Source: JAUVXJ01 sp034411995 (lineage in GTDB: Bacteria > Chloroflexota > Anaerolineae > UBA7937 > B3-Chlor). From it: 64,000 bases of DNA. Positions 32,533-40,226 of the stretch are shown here, in pieces. The notes under the pieces were generated by a model, which saw nothing but the letters and a program-made list of their open reading frames with translations, did not search any database and had not been told where the DNA came from. The position numbers were made by a program, and so were the translations under genes. Numbering within the stretch: position 1 is the stretch's first letter; every line of letters begins with the position of its first letter. The stretch covers positions 992,001-1,056,000 of the forward strand of contig DAOUME010000026.1 in assembly GCA_034411995.1 (NCBI GenBank). Direction: 5' to 3'.

Positions 32533-32666
32533 CAAAGAGCTGCCGGCGAGGTTGCTGTCGCACCGCGGAGTCGCTGGAGTCTGCGTGGAAAGCGGGTCGG
32601 AGACGTCTCCGGCCTGCGCCGGCACTGCCCGCGCCCCCCTCGGGACCGCCCTTCAAGTTACCGCGC

Positions 32667-32695
32667 TTGCCCTCCCCTGCCGTCCATGGTACAAT
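32667..32695 (+). promoter_or_regulatory. promoter of a probable small RNA
   Basis: TTGCCC (32667-32672) and TACAAT (32690-32695), 17-base spacer. The start would be near 32702 and no protein-coding gene follows before the terminator at 32837. Confidence 0.6.
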
Positions 32696-32701
32696 AGTGC
32701 C

Positions 32702-32875
32702 GTCGCCAAAAGGACGAGGTCTCCTGGCCCTCTGGAACGTCGGCCCCCAGTCGGGCAGGCCCGGCCGGAACCAGGCTCAGGGTGCCGCGGCGGCCAAGGT
32801 GCAGCACAGGCACCTCTATGCAGAGAGATGTGACACAGAAGCCCGCCTGCTGCTGCCAGCGGGCTTCTTGTTGGT
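32702..32875 (+). ncRNA. candidate structured small RNA of about 170 nt
   Basis: This is a complete short transcription unit: promoter, about 135 GC-rich bases with several self-complementary stretches (for example GGTGC/GCACC around 32795-32815), then a hairpin terminator. The open frames across it have no ribosome site and poor composition. Size and layout would fit 6S-like RNA or another housekeeping RNA. The SRP RNA core (GGAAG, AGCAGC) is not found intact. The family is not identified. Confidence 0.5.
32837..32875 (+). terminator. intrinsic terminator of the small RNA
   Basis: A perfect 10-base stem AGAAGCCCGC / GCGGGCTTCT with a 12-base loop, followed by TGTTGGT, which is T-rich but not a full U tract. 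Confidence 0.65.
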
Positions 32876-33149
32876 GGGCGACGACCATGACTGGACGAGG
32901 CGGAGCTCTCACGTGCGCAACGTTCCCGCCGCCGGATAGGGGTCCCGCCGGCCCGGGGGGCGTCTAGCCAGAACCGCTGCTCGAGTTCTGGAGGTCCAAT
33001 CCTCATCGCCTCGCCAGTGTAGATCGCGAGACGTTCCTCTAGCATGGTCAGCCTGTCAGAGCGACGATAGCCAGTCCTGCCCGTCCGCATACAGATACCG
33101 CTACTGGTCGACTTTCCCGCCTCAGTCTTACTTGCCCAAGGGAAGAAAC

Positions 33150-34793
33150 GTGAAGACAGTCGTCGCCGCAGCGTTGGGAGAATGCGTCCACGTCGCCGGC
33201 GTCTTGAAGTTCCTGCGTCTGGCCGAGTCCGCTGGCTGGCGCACCGTGTTCCTCGGACCTGCGGTGCCGATCCCAGAGGTGCTGGCCGCGGCGCGGAGAG
33301 AGCAGGCGGATCTGGTGGGAGTATCCTACCGCCTCACGCCCGAGACGGGCGAGCGGTTGCTGGGCGAGTTCGCCGAGGAAGCCGATGAGCTGCGACGGAA
33401 CGGAGTGAGATTCGCCTTTGGAGGCACGCCTCCCGTCGCGGACCGGGCGCGGGCTCTCGGTTTCTTCGAGCGGATCTTCGATGGCACCGAACCGCCGGAA
33501 ATGGTGCTCTCGTACGTCAAGGGTCAGGTTCACCTCGCGGTAGAGGAACAGGACTTCCCTCAGACCACCATCGAGCGTCTGGCCTGGAAGGCCCCCTTCC
33601 CCATCCTCCGTCACCACTTCGGCCTGCCCACCGTGGAAGCGACCCGCCAGGGCATAGAGCGCATAGCCGAAGCCCAGGTGCTGGACGTGATCTCCCTGGG
33701 AACAGATCAGGATGCTCAGGCCAACTTCTTCCATCCCGAGCGCCAGGACCCTCGCCGCACGGGAGCTGGAGGGGTCCCGGTCCGGGCGCCAGAGGATTTC
33801 CGAGCCCTCTTCGCCGCCAGTCGACGCGGCAACTATCCCTTGCTCCGCACGTACTCTGGTACGGATGACTTCCTGCGACTGGCCGAGATGTACGTGGACA
33901 CTATCCACAACGCCTGGTGCGCCATCCCCATCTTCTGGTTCAACCAGATGGACGGTCGGGGACCATGGGACCTGGAAGGCTCCATCCGGGAACACCAGCG
34001 AGTGATGGCCTGGTATGGTGAGCGCGACATTCCCGTCGAACTGAACGAGCCCCACCACTGGGGCATGCGCGACGCTCCAGATGTGATCTTCGTCGTCGCC
34101 GCCTACCTGTCAGCCCACAACGCGCGGGCCTTCGGCGTGCAGGACTACATCGCCCAGTTCATGTTCAACAGCCCTCCTGGCCTCTCGGACGCCATGGACC
34201 TGGCCAAGATGCTGGCTTCCCTGGATCTCATCGAGCCTCTAGGGGGACCAGGCTTCCGCATCTGGAAACAGACCCGCACCGGTCTGCTCAGCTATCCACT
34301 GGATGAAGACGCCGCTCGAGGCCATCTCTCGGCCAGCGTCTATCTTCAAATGGCTCTCCAGCCGCACATCGTGCACGTGGTCGGCCACACCGAGGCGCAC
34401 CATGCGGCCGCGTCCGCAGAGGTCGTAGAGGCCTGCAAGCTCGCCCGGCGAGCTATAGAGAACGCCCTCCGCGGCCAGCCAGACATGACCCGTGATCCCG
34501 CTGTGCAACGACGACGGGAAGAGCTGGCGCGGGAAGCCCGGATCACGCTCGATGCCATCCGCGCACTGGCCGGCCCTGGTCTGGATGATCCCCTGACCGA
34601 CGCCGAGACCCTGTCGCGAGCGGTGACCACGGGGATCCTCGATGCCCCCCACCTGCTCCATAACCCCTTCGCGCGCGGGCAGATCGTGAGCCGCATTGAC
34701 CGCGACGGAGCCTGTGTGGCGGTGAGTCCAGAGACCGGGCAGCCGCTTTCAGAAGAACAGAGGCTGGCCACACTGCACCATCAGTCCCCGTGA
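33150..34793 (+). CDS. cobalamin-binding-domain protein with mutase-like large domain
   Basis: A 547-residue protein. The N-terminal 130 residues look like a B12-binding Rossmann domain: VVAAALGECVHVAGVLKFL stands where the base-off motif D-x-H-x-x-G would be (here C-V-H-V-A-G), then RTVFLGPAVPIPEVL and VGVSYRL. The remainder (about 150-450; IFWFNQMDGRGPWDL, NEPHHWGMRDAPD, DYIAQFMFNSPPGLSDAMDL) suggests a TIM-barrel like those of B12-dependent aminomutases, a tentative link. The GTG at 33150 is preceded by AAGGGA. It lies 40 bases before an opine-dehydrogenase-like gene, which points to amino-acid metabolism. Confidence 0.6.
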   Translation: MKTVVAAALGECVHVAGVLKFLRLAESAGWRTVFLGPAVPIPEVLAAARREQADLVGVSYRLTPETGERLLGEFAEEADELRRNGVRFAFGGTPPVADRARALGFFERIFDGTEPPEMVLSYVKGQVHLAVEEQDFPQTTIERLAWKAPFPILRHHFGLPTVEATRQGIERIAEAQVLDVISLGTDQDAQANFFHPERQDPRRTGAGGVPVRAPEDFRALFAASRRGNYPLLRTYSGTDDFLRLAEMYVDTIHNAWCAIPIFWFNQMDGRGPWDLEGSIREHQRVMAWYGERDIPVELNEPHHWGMRDAPDVIFVVAAYLSAHNARAFGVQDYIAQFMFNSPPGLSDAMDLAKMLASLDLIEPLGGPGFRIWKQTRTGLLSYPLDEDAARGHLSASVYLQMALQPHIVHVVGHTEAHHAAASAEVVEACKLARRAIENALRGQPDMTRDPAVQRRREELAREARITLDAIRALAGPGLDDPLTDAETLSRAVTTGILDAPHLLHNPFARGQIVSRIDRDGACVAVSPETGQPLSEEQRLATLHHQSP

Positions 34794-34833
34794 TGAATCG
34801 AATCGGACAACTCTAGAGAGGAGCACAGCGCGC

Positions 34834-35967
34834 ATGAGCAAGAACACCAGATACACAGTCGTCGGCGCTGGACATGGCGGCAAGGCCATGGCGGCCCATC
34901 TGGCTTTGATGGGGTTCCCGGTCACGCTGTACAACCGCACGCCGGAGAACGTCGCTGCCATCAAGACCCGAACGGGGATCGATCTCAAGAGCTACGAAGG
35001 GGGGCCCCACGGCTTCGCGGAGCTGGTCCTGGTCACCTCCGACATGGGCGAGGCGCTCGAGGAAGCGGAGGTGACGATGATCGTGGTGCCCTCCTCGGCC
35101 CACGCCGACATCGCCAGGAAGGCCTCCCCGCACCTGCACGATGGCCAAATCATCGTGCTCAACCCTGGCCGCACCGGCGGAGCCATGGAGTTCGCCAAGG
35201 TGCTGAGCGACCACGAATGCACCGCCGATGTCACGCTGGCTGAAGCGGAGACCTTCATCTATGCCAGTCGATCCGAGGGACCGGCCGAGGCCCGGATCTT
35301 CCGCGTCAAGGATGCGGTGCCACTGGCTGCTCTCCCCGCCACGCGCACAGCACAGGTTTTGGAGACCGTGCGGGACGCCTATCCCCAGTTCATCGACGGC
35401 GAGAACGTGTTGCACACCGGCCTGAACAACATGGGCGCCGTCTTCCATCCGGTCCTGACGTTGCTCAACGCGGGGCGTATCGAGTCCACCATGGGGGAGT
35501 TCCAGTTCTACGTCGACGGCGTGACCCCCGCCGTGGGTCGTGTGCTGGAAGTGCTCGACCGCGAGCGGGTGACCGTGGCCTCGGCGCTGGGCATCCGCGC
35601 CCAGACCGCTCTGGAGTGGTTGAAGATGGCCTACGACACCACGGGGCACGATCTCACCGACGCCATCCACAACCAACCTGGCTATCGCGGTATCATGGCC
35701 CCGCGCACGCTCCATCACCGGTACCTCTTCGAAGACGTCCCCATGAGCCTGGTGCCCATGGCCGCCCTGGGACAGCGGTACGGCGTCTCAGTGCGCGGCA
35801 TGGACAGCATCATCCGCCTGGCTTGCTTCATCCATCGCACCGACTACTGGCGACGAGGGCGCACCCTGGACAAGATGGGGATCGAACAGTTGAGCGTCGG
35901 CGAGTTGACGCGGTACGTCAACGAGGGCGTCGCGCCCCGGCTGACGATGTGGAGCCCGGGGCGGTGA
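34834..35967 (+). CDS. NAD/NADP octopine/nopaline dehydrogenase family protein
   Basis: A 377-residue oxidoreductase. The N-terminal Rossmann fold has YTVVGAGHGGKAMAAHLALM (GxGxxG type) and an acidic VTLYNRTPENV strand; IVLNPGRTGGAMEF is typical of the family. The C-terminal half matches the opine dehydrogenase helical domain (VLHTGLNNMGAVFHPVLTLL with the catalytic His, EFQFYVDGVTPAVGRVLE). These enzymes join an amino acid and a 2-oxo acid with NAD(P)H, or the reverse. GAGAGGAGC precedes the ATG. Likely co-transcribed with the B12-binding protein gene. Confidence 0.85.
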   Translation: MSKNTRYTVVGAGHGGKAMAAHLALMGFPVTLYNRTPENVAAIKTRTGIDLKSYEGGPHGFAELVLVTSDMGEALEEAEVTMIVVPSSAHADIARKASPHLHDGQIIVLNPGRTGGAMEFAKVLSDHECTADVTLAEAETFIYASRSEGPAEARIFRVKDAVPLAALPATRTAQVLETVRDAYPQFIDGENVLHTGLNNMGAVFHPVLTLLNAGRIESTMGEFQFYVDGVTPAVGRVLEVLDRERVTVASALGIRAQTALEWLKMAYDTTGHDLTDAIHNQPGYRGIMAPRTLHHRYLFEDVPMSLVPMAALGQRYGVSVRGMDSIIRLACFIHRTDYWRRGRTLDKMGIEQLSVGELTRYVNEGVAPRLTMWSPGR

Positions 35968-36120
35968 TGCTCAGCGGCTAGCGCCTCACGGAGACCTTCT
36001 GCGGCGCTCGTCACAACATGGCGTGCACCTCACGGCTACAGAGCGTCTCCCGACCATCACTCACGGGCATGGATAGAAAAGGACCGGCACTGAACCTCCA
36101 CGGCAGCAGAGCGGTGTCAT

Positions 36121-36209
36121 AGAGTGGGCGTGCGCGCATGGGGGGCCCTCAAGGAAGGCCCGCCAGACACCCCTTGCATACAGAGTGGGCGTGCGCGCAT
36201 GGGGGGCCC
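36121..36209. repeat. two 28-base direct repeats
   Basis: AGAGTGGGCGTGCGCGCATG followed by GGGGGCCC occurs exactly at 36121-36148 and again at 36182-36209. The 33 bases between are unrelated. They lie in the roughly 300-base gap before the nucleoside phosphorylase gene, in which I see no gene. Confidence 0.8.
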
Positions 36210-36266
36210 CCGGTGGTGGTCTGAACACCACAGGGAACGAACAAGGCTCTTCAGAGGAGGAGTGTC

Positions 36267-37055
36267 GTGTTTCTGATCAACCCCGCTGATGTGGAGAGGG
36301 AGGCCCTCGCCCAGGGCACCCCCAGGAGCGCGCTCGAGGTGCCTCCCCTGGTCTTCCTCACCTTCAACAAATCGGTCGTCGACGAGCTCACGGTCTTATC
36401 GGGCCTGGAGGAGTGGAAATGGCCAGCGGCCAGGTTCACCCCGGCCTTCTCGCCCCTGTTCAAGGGTTGGAGAGGGCAGATCGCCGGTCGAGAGATCGCC
36501 GCCTTCGTCCCCCACATGGGCCCCTCGACGCTGGCCTCTTTCGGCGAGGAGCTGATCCACTACGGTGCTCGGGTCATCTTCCTGCTCTGCGCCTCGTGGG
36601 GTCTCGGCAGAGAGTACCTCCAGGAGGGAGAGATACACCTGCCCAGCTTTGCGCTGGGTATCGACGGAACTTCGCCCTACTATGGGATTACCGGTGGCCG
36701 CGTCGAGGCCGAGCCGCGGGCGCTGGAGGCGCTGGCCGCTGCCCTGGAAGGGCTGGGCGCCACCTGGAAGGTAGGCGGAGTAGGCACGTGTGAGGCTTTC
36801 TATCGCATCACCCCCGACCTGGCCGACCGGTTCCGGGAGCAAGGCTGCCTCTCCATGGAGAACGGCGAGACCGCGGCCCTCTTCGCCCTGGCCAGGGCCT
36901 ACGGGATCCCCGCCGGGGTCCTGCTCCAGCCCTACTTCGATCTGCAAGAGGGGTGGAACCCGTCCTACACGGGGGAGAAGTACCGGGAGAGCGGCAGGCT
37001 CCAGGTCCGGGTGGCGGTGGAGGCCTCGAACGCCCTTCTGCCCCAGGACCGTTGA
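36267..37055 (+). CDS. nucleoside phosphorylase family protein
   Basis: A 262-residue protein with the PNP/UDP phosphorylase fold pattern: a phosphate-binding stretch AAFVPHMGPSTLASFGEELI, GARVIFLLCASWGLG, and the nucleoside-binding SMENGETAALFALARAYGIP, whose Met-Glu pair corresponds to the ribose-binding Met-Glu of uridine and purine nucleoside phosphorylases. These enzymes split nucleosides to base and ribose-1-phosphate. The GTG start at 36267 follows AGGAGGAG. The base specificity is not evident. Confidence 0.8.
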   Translation: MFLINPADVEREALAQGTPRSALEVPPLVFLTFNKSVVDELTVLSGLEEWKWPAARFTPAFSPLFKGWRGQIAGREIAAFVPHMGPSTLASFGEELIHYGARVIFLLCASWGLGREYLQEGEIHLPSFALGIDGTSPYYGITGGRVEAEPRALEALAAALEGLGATWKVGGVGTCEAFYRITPDLADRFREQGCLSMENGETAALFALARAYGIPAGVLLQPYFDLQEGWNPSYTGEKYRESGRLQVRVAVEASNALLPQDR

Positions 37056-37180
37056 CCATTCTGCTCACGAGCCTGGAGACCGCTCGGATCGACGCCAAGC
37101 GGCCGCTCAGCCGATTCGCAACTCAGTGCCCAGCCACGGACACGTCGTCTCGCGGGTGAGACAGGAAGAAGGAGGACACC

Positions 37181-37633
37181 ATGTCTGCCGAGCACGAACA
37201 TCGTCCCCGGGAGAAGCCGAAGGACGACCACGGTTACTTCGAGAAGCTGACCCACACCGTGTTCCAGACCGGCTTTAGCTGGAAGGTGGTACGCAACAAG
37301 TGGCCCAACTTCCAGGCGGCCTTCGACGGCTTCGACATCGACCGCGTAGCCGCGTACGATGAGCGGGACGTAGAGCGCTTGCTGGCGGACGAGGGCATCG
37401 TGCGCAACGGGCGCAAGATCCAGGGCACCATCGACAACGCCAGTATCCTGCAAGGACTCATCGCTCAGCACGGCTCCGTCCACGACTACCTGCGCTCCCT
37501 GGACAACCTCTCCTGGAAAGAGCGCAGAAAGACCCTCAGCAAGACCTTCAAGTACTTCGGCCCCACCGGGGTGTACTTCTTCCTCCGGAGCGTGGGCGAA
37601 GAAGTCCGGCCCTGGGATGAACGCGACAAGTAG
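37181..37633 (+). CDS. DNA-3-methyladenine glycosylase I (Tag)-like protein, lacking zinc-site ends
   Basis: A 150-residue protein matching the central Tag domain: HGYFEKLTHTVFQTGFSWKV, RNKWPNFQAAFDGFDIDRVA, ERLLADEGIVRNGRKIQGTI and KYFGPTGVYFFLRSVG. Tag removes 3-methyladenine from DNA. The usual N-terminal Cys-His segment (C-x-W ... YHDxEWG) and the C-terminal His/Cys that complete the zinc snap are missing, and the length is short of the usual 185-190. It may be a shortened Tag subtype. GAAGGAGG precedes the ATG. Confidence 0.82.
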   Translation: MSAEHEHRPREKPKDDHGYFEKLTHTVFQTGFSWKVVRNKWPNFQAAFDGFDIDRVAAYDERDVERLLADEGIVRNGRKIQGTIDNASILQGLIAQHGSVHDYLRSLDNLSWKERRKTLSKTFKYFGPTGVYFFLRSVGEEVRPWDERDK

Positions 37634-37766
37634 TCAGACCTCGGAGGCCTCAGTCTTCTACAGCGCGGCCCCAACATCGCGCCAGCGCTACACTCACTCA
37701 CGTGTTTGCCTCAGCGGAGCGAGTTGGCCAGCATGCCAACTGCGACGGCCGCGAGGGGAAACGCAC

Positions 37767-37795
37767 TTGGATCTCGCACCATTTTGTGGTATAAT
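37767..37795 (+). promoter_or_regulatory. strong promoter with no evident gene downstream
   Basis: TTGGAT (37767-37772) and perfect TATAAT (37790-37795) with a 17-base spacer. The next convincing ribosome site is at 38121, over 300 bases on. Confidence 0.6.
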
Positions 37796-37799
37796 TAAG

Positions 37800-38126
37800 C
37801 TAACAGGGGCGCGTGACTCGGCAGCAGCATGAGATGTCTGTCTCTTGTCGTGTTCGACCCCAGGAGTGCGGGGAGGTGGACGCTCCAGAACTGCGCGACG
37901 GGCCGCACTCTTGGCGGCAATTCCCGTCGGCGTAGTGACCGGGACCTTAACACATGGCTACTCCACAGGCTCGTAGTGACCTGGTTGTGGCTTCAGGCTG
38001 TTTGGGCTGGTAGCGCGGGGTCCGAATCCCCCGGCATATGCTGGTGTGATAGCCCTCCTGGCACTCGCCGTCGTACGGGCAGTGCGTCTCACTCTATCGC
38101 CTGTAGAAGAATCTCGAGGGGAGGGC
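37800..38126 (+). other. non-coding stretch with hairpins, possible leader or small RNA
   Basis: Open frames here lack ribosome sites. A nested hairpin lies at 37896-37933 (CGACGGG/CCCGTCG outside, CCGC/GCGG inside). A tRNA T-arm-like string GGGGTCCGAATCCCCC occurs near 38018, but no tRNA can be folded around it. The contents are not identified. Confidence 0.4.
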
Positions 38127-38234
38127 ATGACCATGAAAAGAAGCCGCCGCACCGTTCTGCTCATTACACTTTCGATCCTTGACTGCATATGGGCTATCGG
38201 TGCCAGCTCCGCGGCAGGTGCCCTGCCAGCCTGA
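38127..38234 (+). CDS. 35-residue signal-peptide-like ORF, possible relic
   Basis: A short frame with a good ribosome site (GAGGGGAGGG) before the ATG at 38127. The product MTMKRSRRTVLLITLSIL continues with a signal-peptide-like hydrophobic part and stops at ALPA. It looks like the beginning of an exported protein whose remainder was lost; it may also be a genuine small membrane peptide. Confidence 0.35.
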   Translation: MTMKRSRRTVLLITLSILDCIWAIGASSAAGALPA

Positions 38235-38393
38235 GTCCATAACCGGGTCAGCTCCACAAGGGCACACGACACAGGGCCCAGGGACTGATCCATACCTGCA
38301 CCGACACGTGATCGGACAGCGCGGCGTCCCTCATAGGTGCGACACGGCGCGCTGCGGATTACCAGGGCGCAGACAGCCGAGACCTCCGAGATC

Positions 38394-38852
38394 TCAGTCT
38401 GCGAGGGCGGCCACCGCCAGTTCTACGCTCTGCTTCGGGCTGACCTTGATCTGAGCATCTACCACCCGCCCCTCCTCGTCGATGACGAAGTGGCTCCGCA
38501 CGATGCCCATGAAAGTCTTCCCATACATCTTCTTCTCGCCCCACACCCCGTAAGTCTCCGCCACCTGGTGGTCGGGGTCCGACAGCAGGACGAAGGGGAG
38601 ATCGTTCTTGGCCCTGAACCTCTGGAGCCTCTCCGGCGGGTCCGGGCTGACGCCGATGACCACGCCATGGGCCGCCTGGATCTCCTGGAATTCGTCACGG
38701 AATCCCACCGCGTGGTCCGTTCAACCCTTGGTCAACGCTTTGGGATAGAAATAGAGGATCACCTTCTGTCCCCGGAACTGGGACAGCCTGACTCTTTGGC
38801 CAGAGTCGTCGGTGAGCTCGAACCCCGGTGCCTGTGAGCCCACGGCTACCAT
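38394..38852 (-). CDS. peroxiredoxin of the BCP/Prx-Q type, probable selenoprotein
   Basis: Read through one in-frame UGA at 38723-38721, the gene gives 152 residues that match bacterioferritin comigratory protein (thiol peroxidase) along its whole length. Segments are VAVGSQAPGFELTDDSGQRV, VILYFYPKALTKG-(UGA)-TDHAVGFRDEF, VIGVSPDPPERLQRFRAKND, YGVWGEKKMYGKTFMGIVRS and HFVIDEEGRV. The UGA falls exactly on the peroxidatic cysteine of the family motif (T-P-G-C-T), so selenocysteine is expected at residue 44. The usual resolving Cys five residues on is Val. GAGGAG precedes the ATG at 38852. The flawless frame on both sides argues against decay; a nonsense mutation is the alternative. Confidence 0.75.
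38687..38705 (-). promoter_or_regulatory. candidate bacterial SECIS hairpin
   Basis: Beginning 16 bases after the UGA, GGATTC and GAATTCC pair around the 6-base loop CGTGAC with one bulged U. The loop begins 21 bases after the UGA and has G at its second position, consistent with the usual bacterial SECIS spacing and loop rule. A shorter competing hairpin (CCAC/GTGG) lies closer to the UGA. Confidence 0.45.
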
Positions 38853-38962
38853 CTGCTCCTCCCCCCTCGACTGGCGGCTCTGGGCGCCGCCAATACCTGC
38901 CCATACGATGTGCTCGATTCTACAACCCGTGCCGGGTCTAAACAAACCGCTCACCCTTCCGC

Positions 38963-38991
38963 TTGCCAAGAGCACGGCGGCCGTGTATAAT
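38963..38991 (+). promoter_or_regulatory. promoter of the DUF1232 gene
   Basis: TTGCCA (38963-38968) and perfect TATAAT (38986-38991), 17-base spacer, 29 bases before the GTG at 39021. Confidence 0.7.
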
Positions 38992-39020
38992 ATGCGATAG
39001 CAGGCAGAAAAGGAACGGTT

Positions 39021-39443
39021 GTGGCAGGAAACGACAGATTTCACGACACTGGGCGCGCGGTTGGGTTCCTGGCCGAGACGACCAGACAAGCGAGACTGAT
39101 TCTCCGACTACTGAGAGACCGACGGGTGCCTATCTGGCCCAAGTTGATCGTCCCCGCAACGATACTGTACCTTCTGTCGCCCATCGACCTGCTCGCCGAT
39201 CCCATTCTGGGGTTGGGCCAGATAGATGATCTGGCCGTTATTCTCATCGGAATGAAGCTGTTCGTCGAGTTGTGCCCTACGCGCATCGTCCGGGAGCACC
39301 TGGACGAGCTCTCGTCGGTCATCAACGGCTCCTATCGCGAGGTGGAAGAGGAGCGACCGCAGATGGAGCCATCCGGAGCCGAGTTGAGTGTACCGCAAAG
39401 CGAGCAGGAGACCAAGAAGCTGCCCGCAAACGACGCCGAGTAG
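39021..39443 (+). CDS. DUF1232 (YkvA-like) membrane protein
   Basis: A 140-residue protein. The DUF1232 core is clear: IWPKLIVPATILYLLSPIDL, LADPILGLGQIDDLAVIL, with two hydrophobic segments and a charged, probably disordered C-terminal tail (about 105-140). The function of DUF1232 is unknown. The GTG start at 39021 follows AAGGA and a good promoter. It begins a run of plus-strand genes that leads to tmk and the cyclic-di-AMP receptor, though the 64-base gap to the next gene leaves co-transcription uncertain. Confidence 0.8.
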   Translation: MAGNDRFHDTGRAVGFLAETTRQARLILRLLRDRRVPIWPKLIVPATILYLLSPIDLLADPILGLGQIDDLAVILIGMKLFVELCPTRIVREHLDELSSVINGSYREVEEERPQMEPSGAELSVPQSEQETKKLPANDAE

Positions 39444-39507
39444 CAGCATACCTGCCACGCGGCCTCACCGTTGAGAGCATCAATCTGGAGGAAGGGTGTA
39501 GCGGAAA

Positions 39508-40128
39508 ATGACAGATGCGGATTTGAGACAACCTGGGGACGTAGCTAGAGAGCTGGACATCTCCACCTCCACCCTCCGTCGCTGGGCGAAGGAGTTCCAC
39601 CCCTACCTGTCCACGATGGCGGCCAAGTCGGACGCCGCAGGCGCTGGGCCCAGCGCCCACAGGCGCTATACCAGGGGAGATGTGCGGCTCCTGACGCGAG
39701 TCAAGACGCTGCTGGACCAGGGCCTGACCTACGACCAGGTTATCCGGCACCTCAAGAGCGAGGGTACTGTGGCCTCCGAGGAGGGCGACATACACGAGGA
39801 GGCGTATTCCATCGTCGCTCCCGAGAAGGAGATGGAGGCGCCAGCCATCGGACCCAGTCTGGTCGTCGTCGCCGATGCCCTGCGTAACATCGGAGATAAT
39901 CAGCAGGCGCTCCAGAATAGCCTGCAAGTGAACCGGAACCTCCTCGGAGTTCTGATTCAGGACAACTTCAACCTCAAGGAGGAGAACTCCAAGCTGAGGG
40001 ACCGGATGCTCAAGGTCGAGCAGACGCTGAACCAACTCAGACAGGAGAAGGAGAGCTCTCCCTTGACCCAGGCGCAGCAAAGAGAACTGGAGAGCAGGAA
40101 AGGCTGCCTGGGCACTTCTGCCAGATAG
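39508..40128 (+). CDS. MerR-like regulator with C-terminal coiled coil
   Basis: A 206-residue protein. Residues 5-90 form a MerR-type winged helix-turn-helix (PGDVARELDISTSTLRRWAK, AHRRYTRGDVRLLTRVKTLL, GLTYDQVIRHLK). Residues about 120-185 are a helical coiled coil (ALRNIGDNQQALQNSLQVNR, FNLKEENSKLRDRMLKVEQT). Similar proteins in Chloroflexota and actinobacteria act as DNA-binding architectural or chromosome-organisation factors. The protein has no effector domain. Its target is unknown. Confidence 0.75.
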   Translation: MTDADLRQPGDVARELDISTSTLRRWAKEFHPYLSTMAAKSDAAGAGPSAHRRYTRGDVRLLTRVKTLLDQGLTYDQVIRHLKSEGTVASEEGDIHEEAYSIVAPEKEMEAPAIGPSLVVVADALRNIGDNQQALQNSLQVNRNLLGVLIQDNFNLKEENSKLRDRMLKVEQTLNQLRQEKESSPLTQAQQRELESRKGCLGTSAR

Positions 40129-40226
40129 GATCCGCCGTTCGCGTTTCCTCGGCGCCATAACGATCCTGTGCAACGCCGTGTCGCTGGACACAGGGCAGGA
40201 GACCAGCCAGCTTCCTGGGAGCACAT

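Noticed and set aside
32702..32875. Signal recognition particle RNA
   Set aside because: UCAGG and GCAGC strings occur in the right order, but the conserved GGAAG tetraloop region between them is absent.
36121..36209. CRISPR array
   Set aside because: There are only two repeats and no cas genes, and the repeats do not continue.
38000..38050. tRNA-like T-arm string GGGGTCCGAATCCCCC
   Set aside because: No matching acceptor stem, D-arm or anticodon arm can be folded around it, and no CCA end follows.
37829..38182. A 117-codon plus-strand frame
   Set aside because: Arg/Ser-rich random composition, no ribosome site and no recognisable motif.
38394..39089. Two separate short genes instead of one peroxiredoxin
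   Set aside because: The downstream frame starts in mid-domain with no ribosome site, and both parts align end to end with one BCP-type protein through the UGA.
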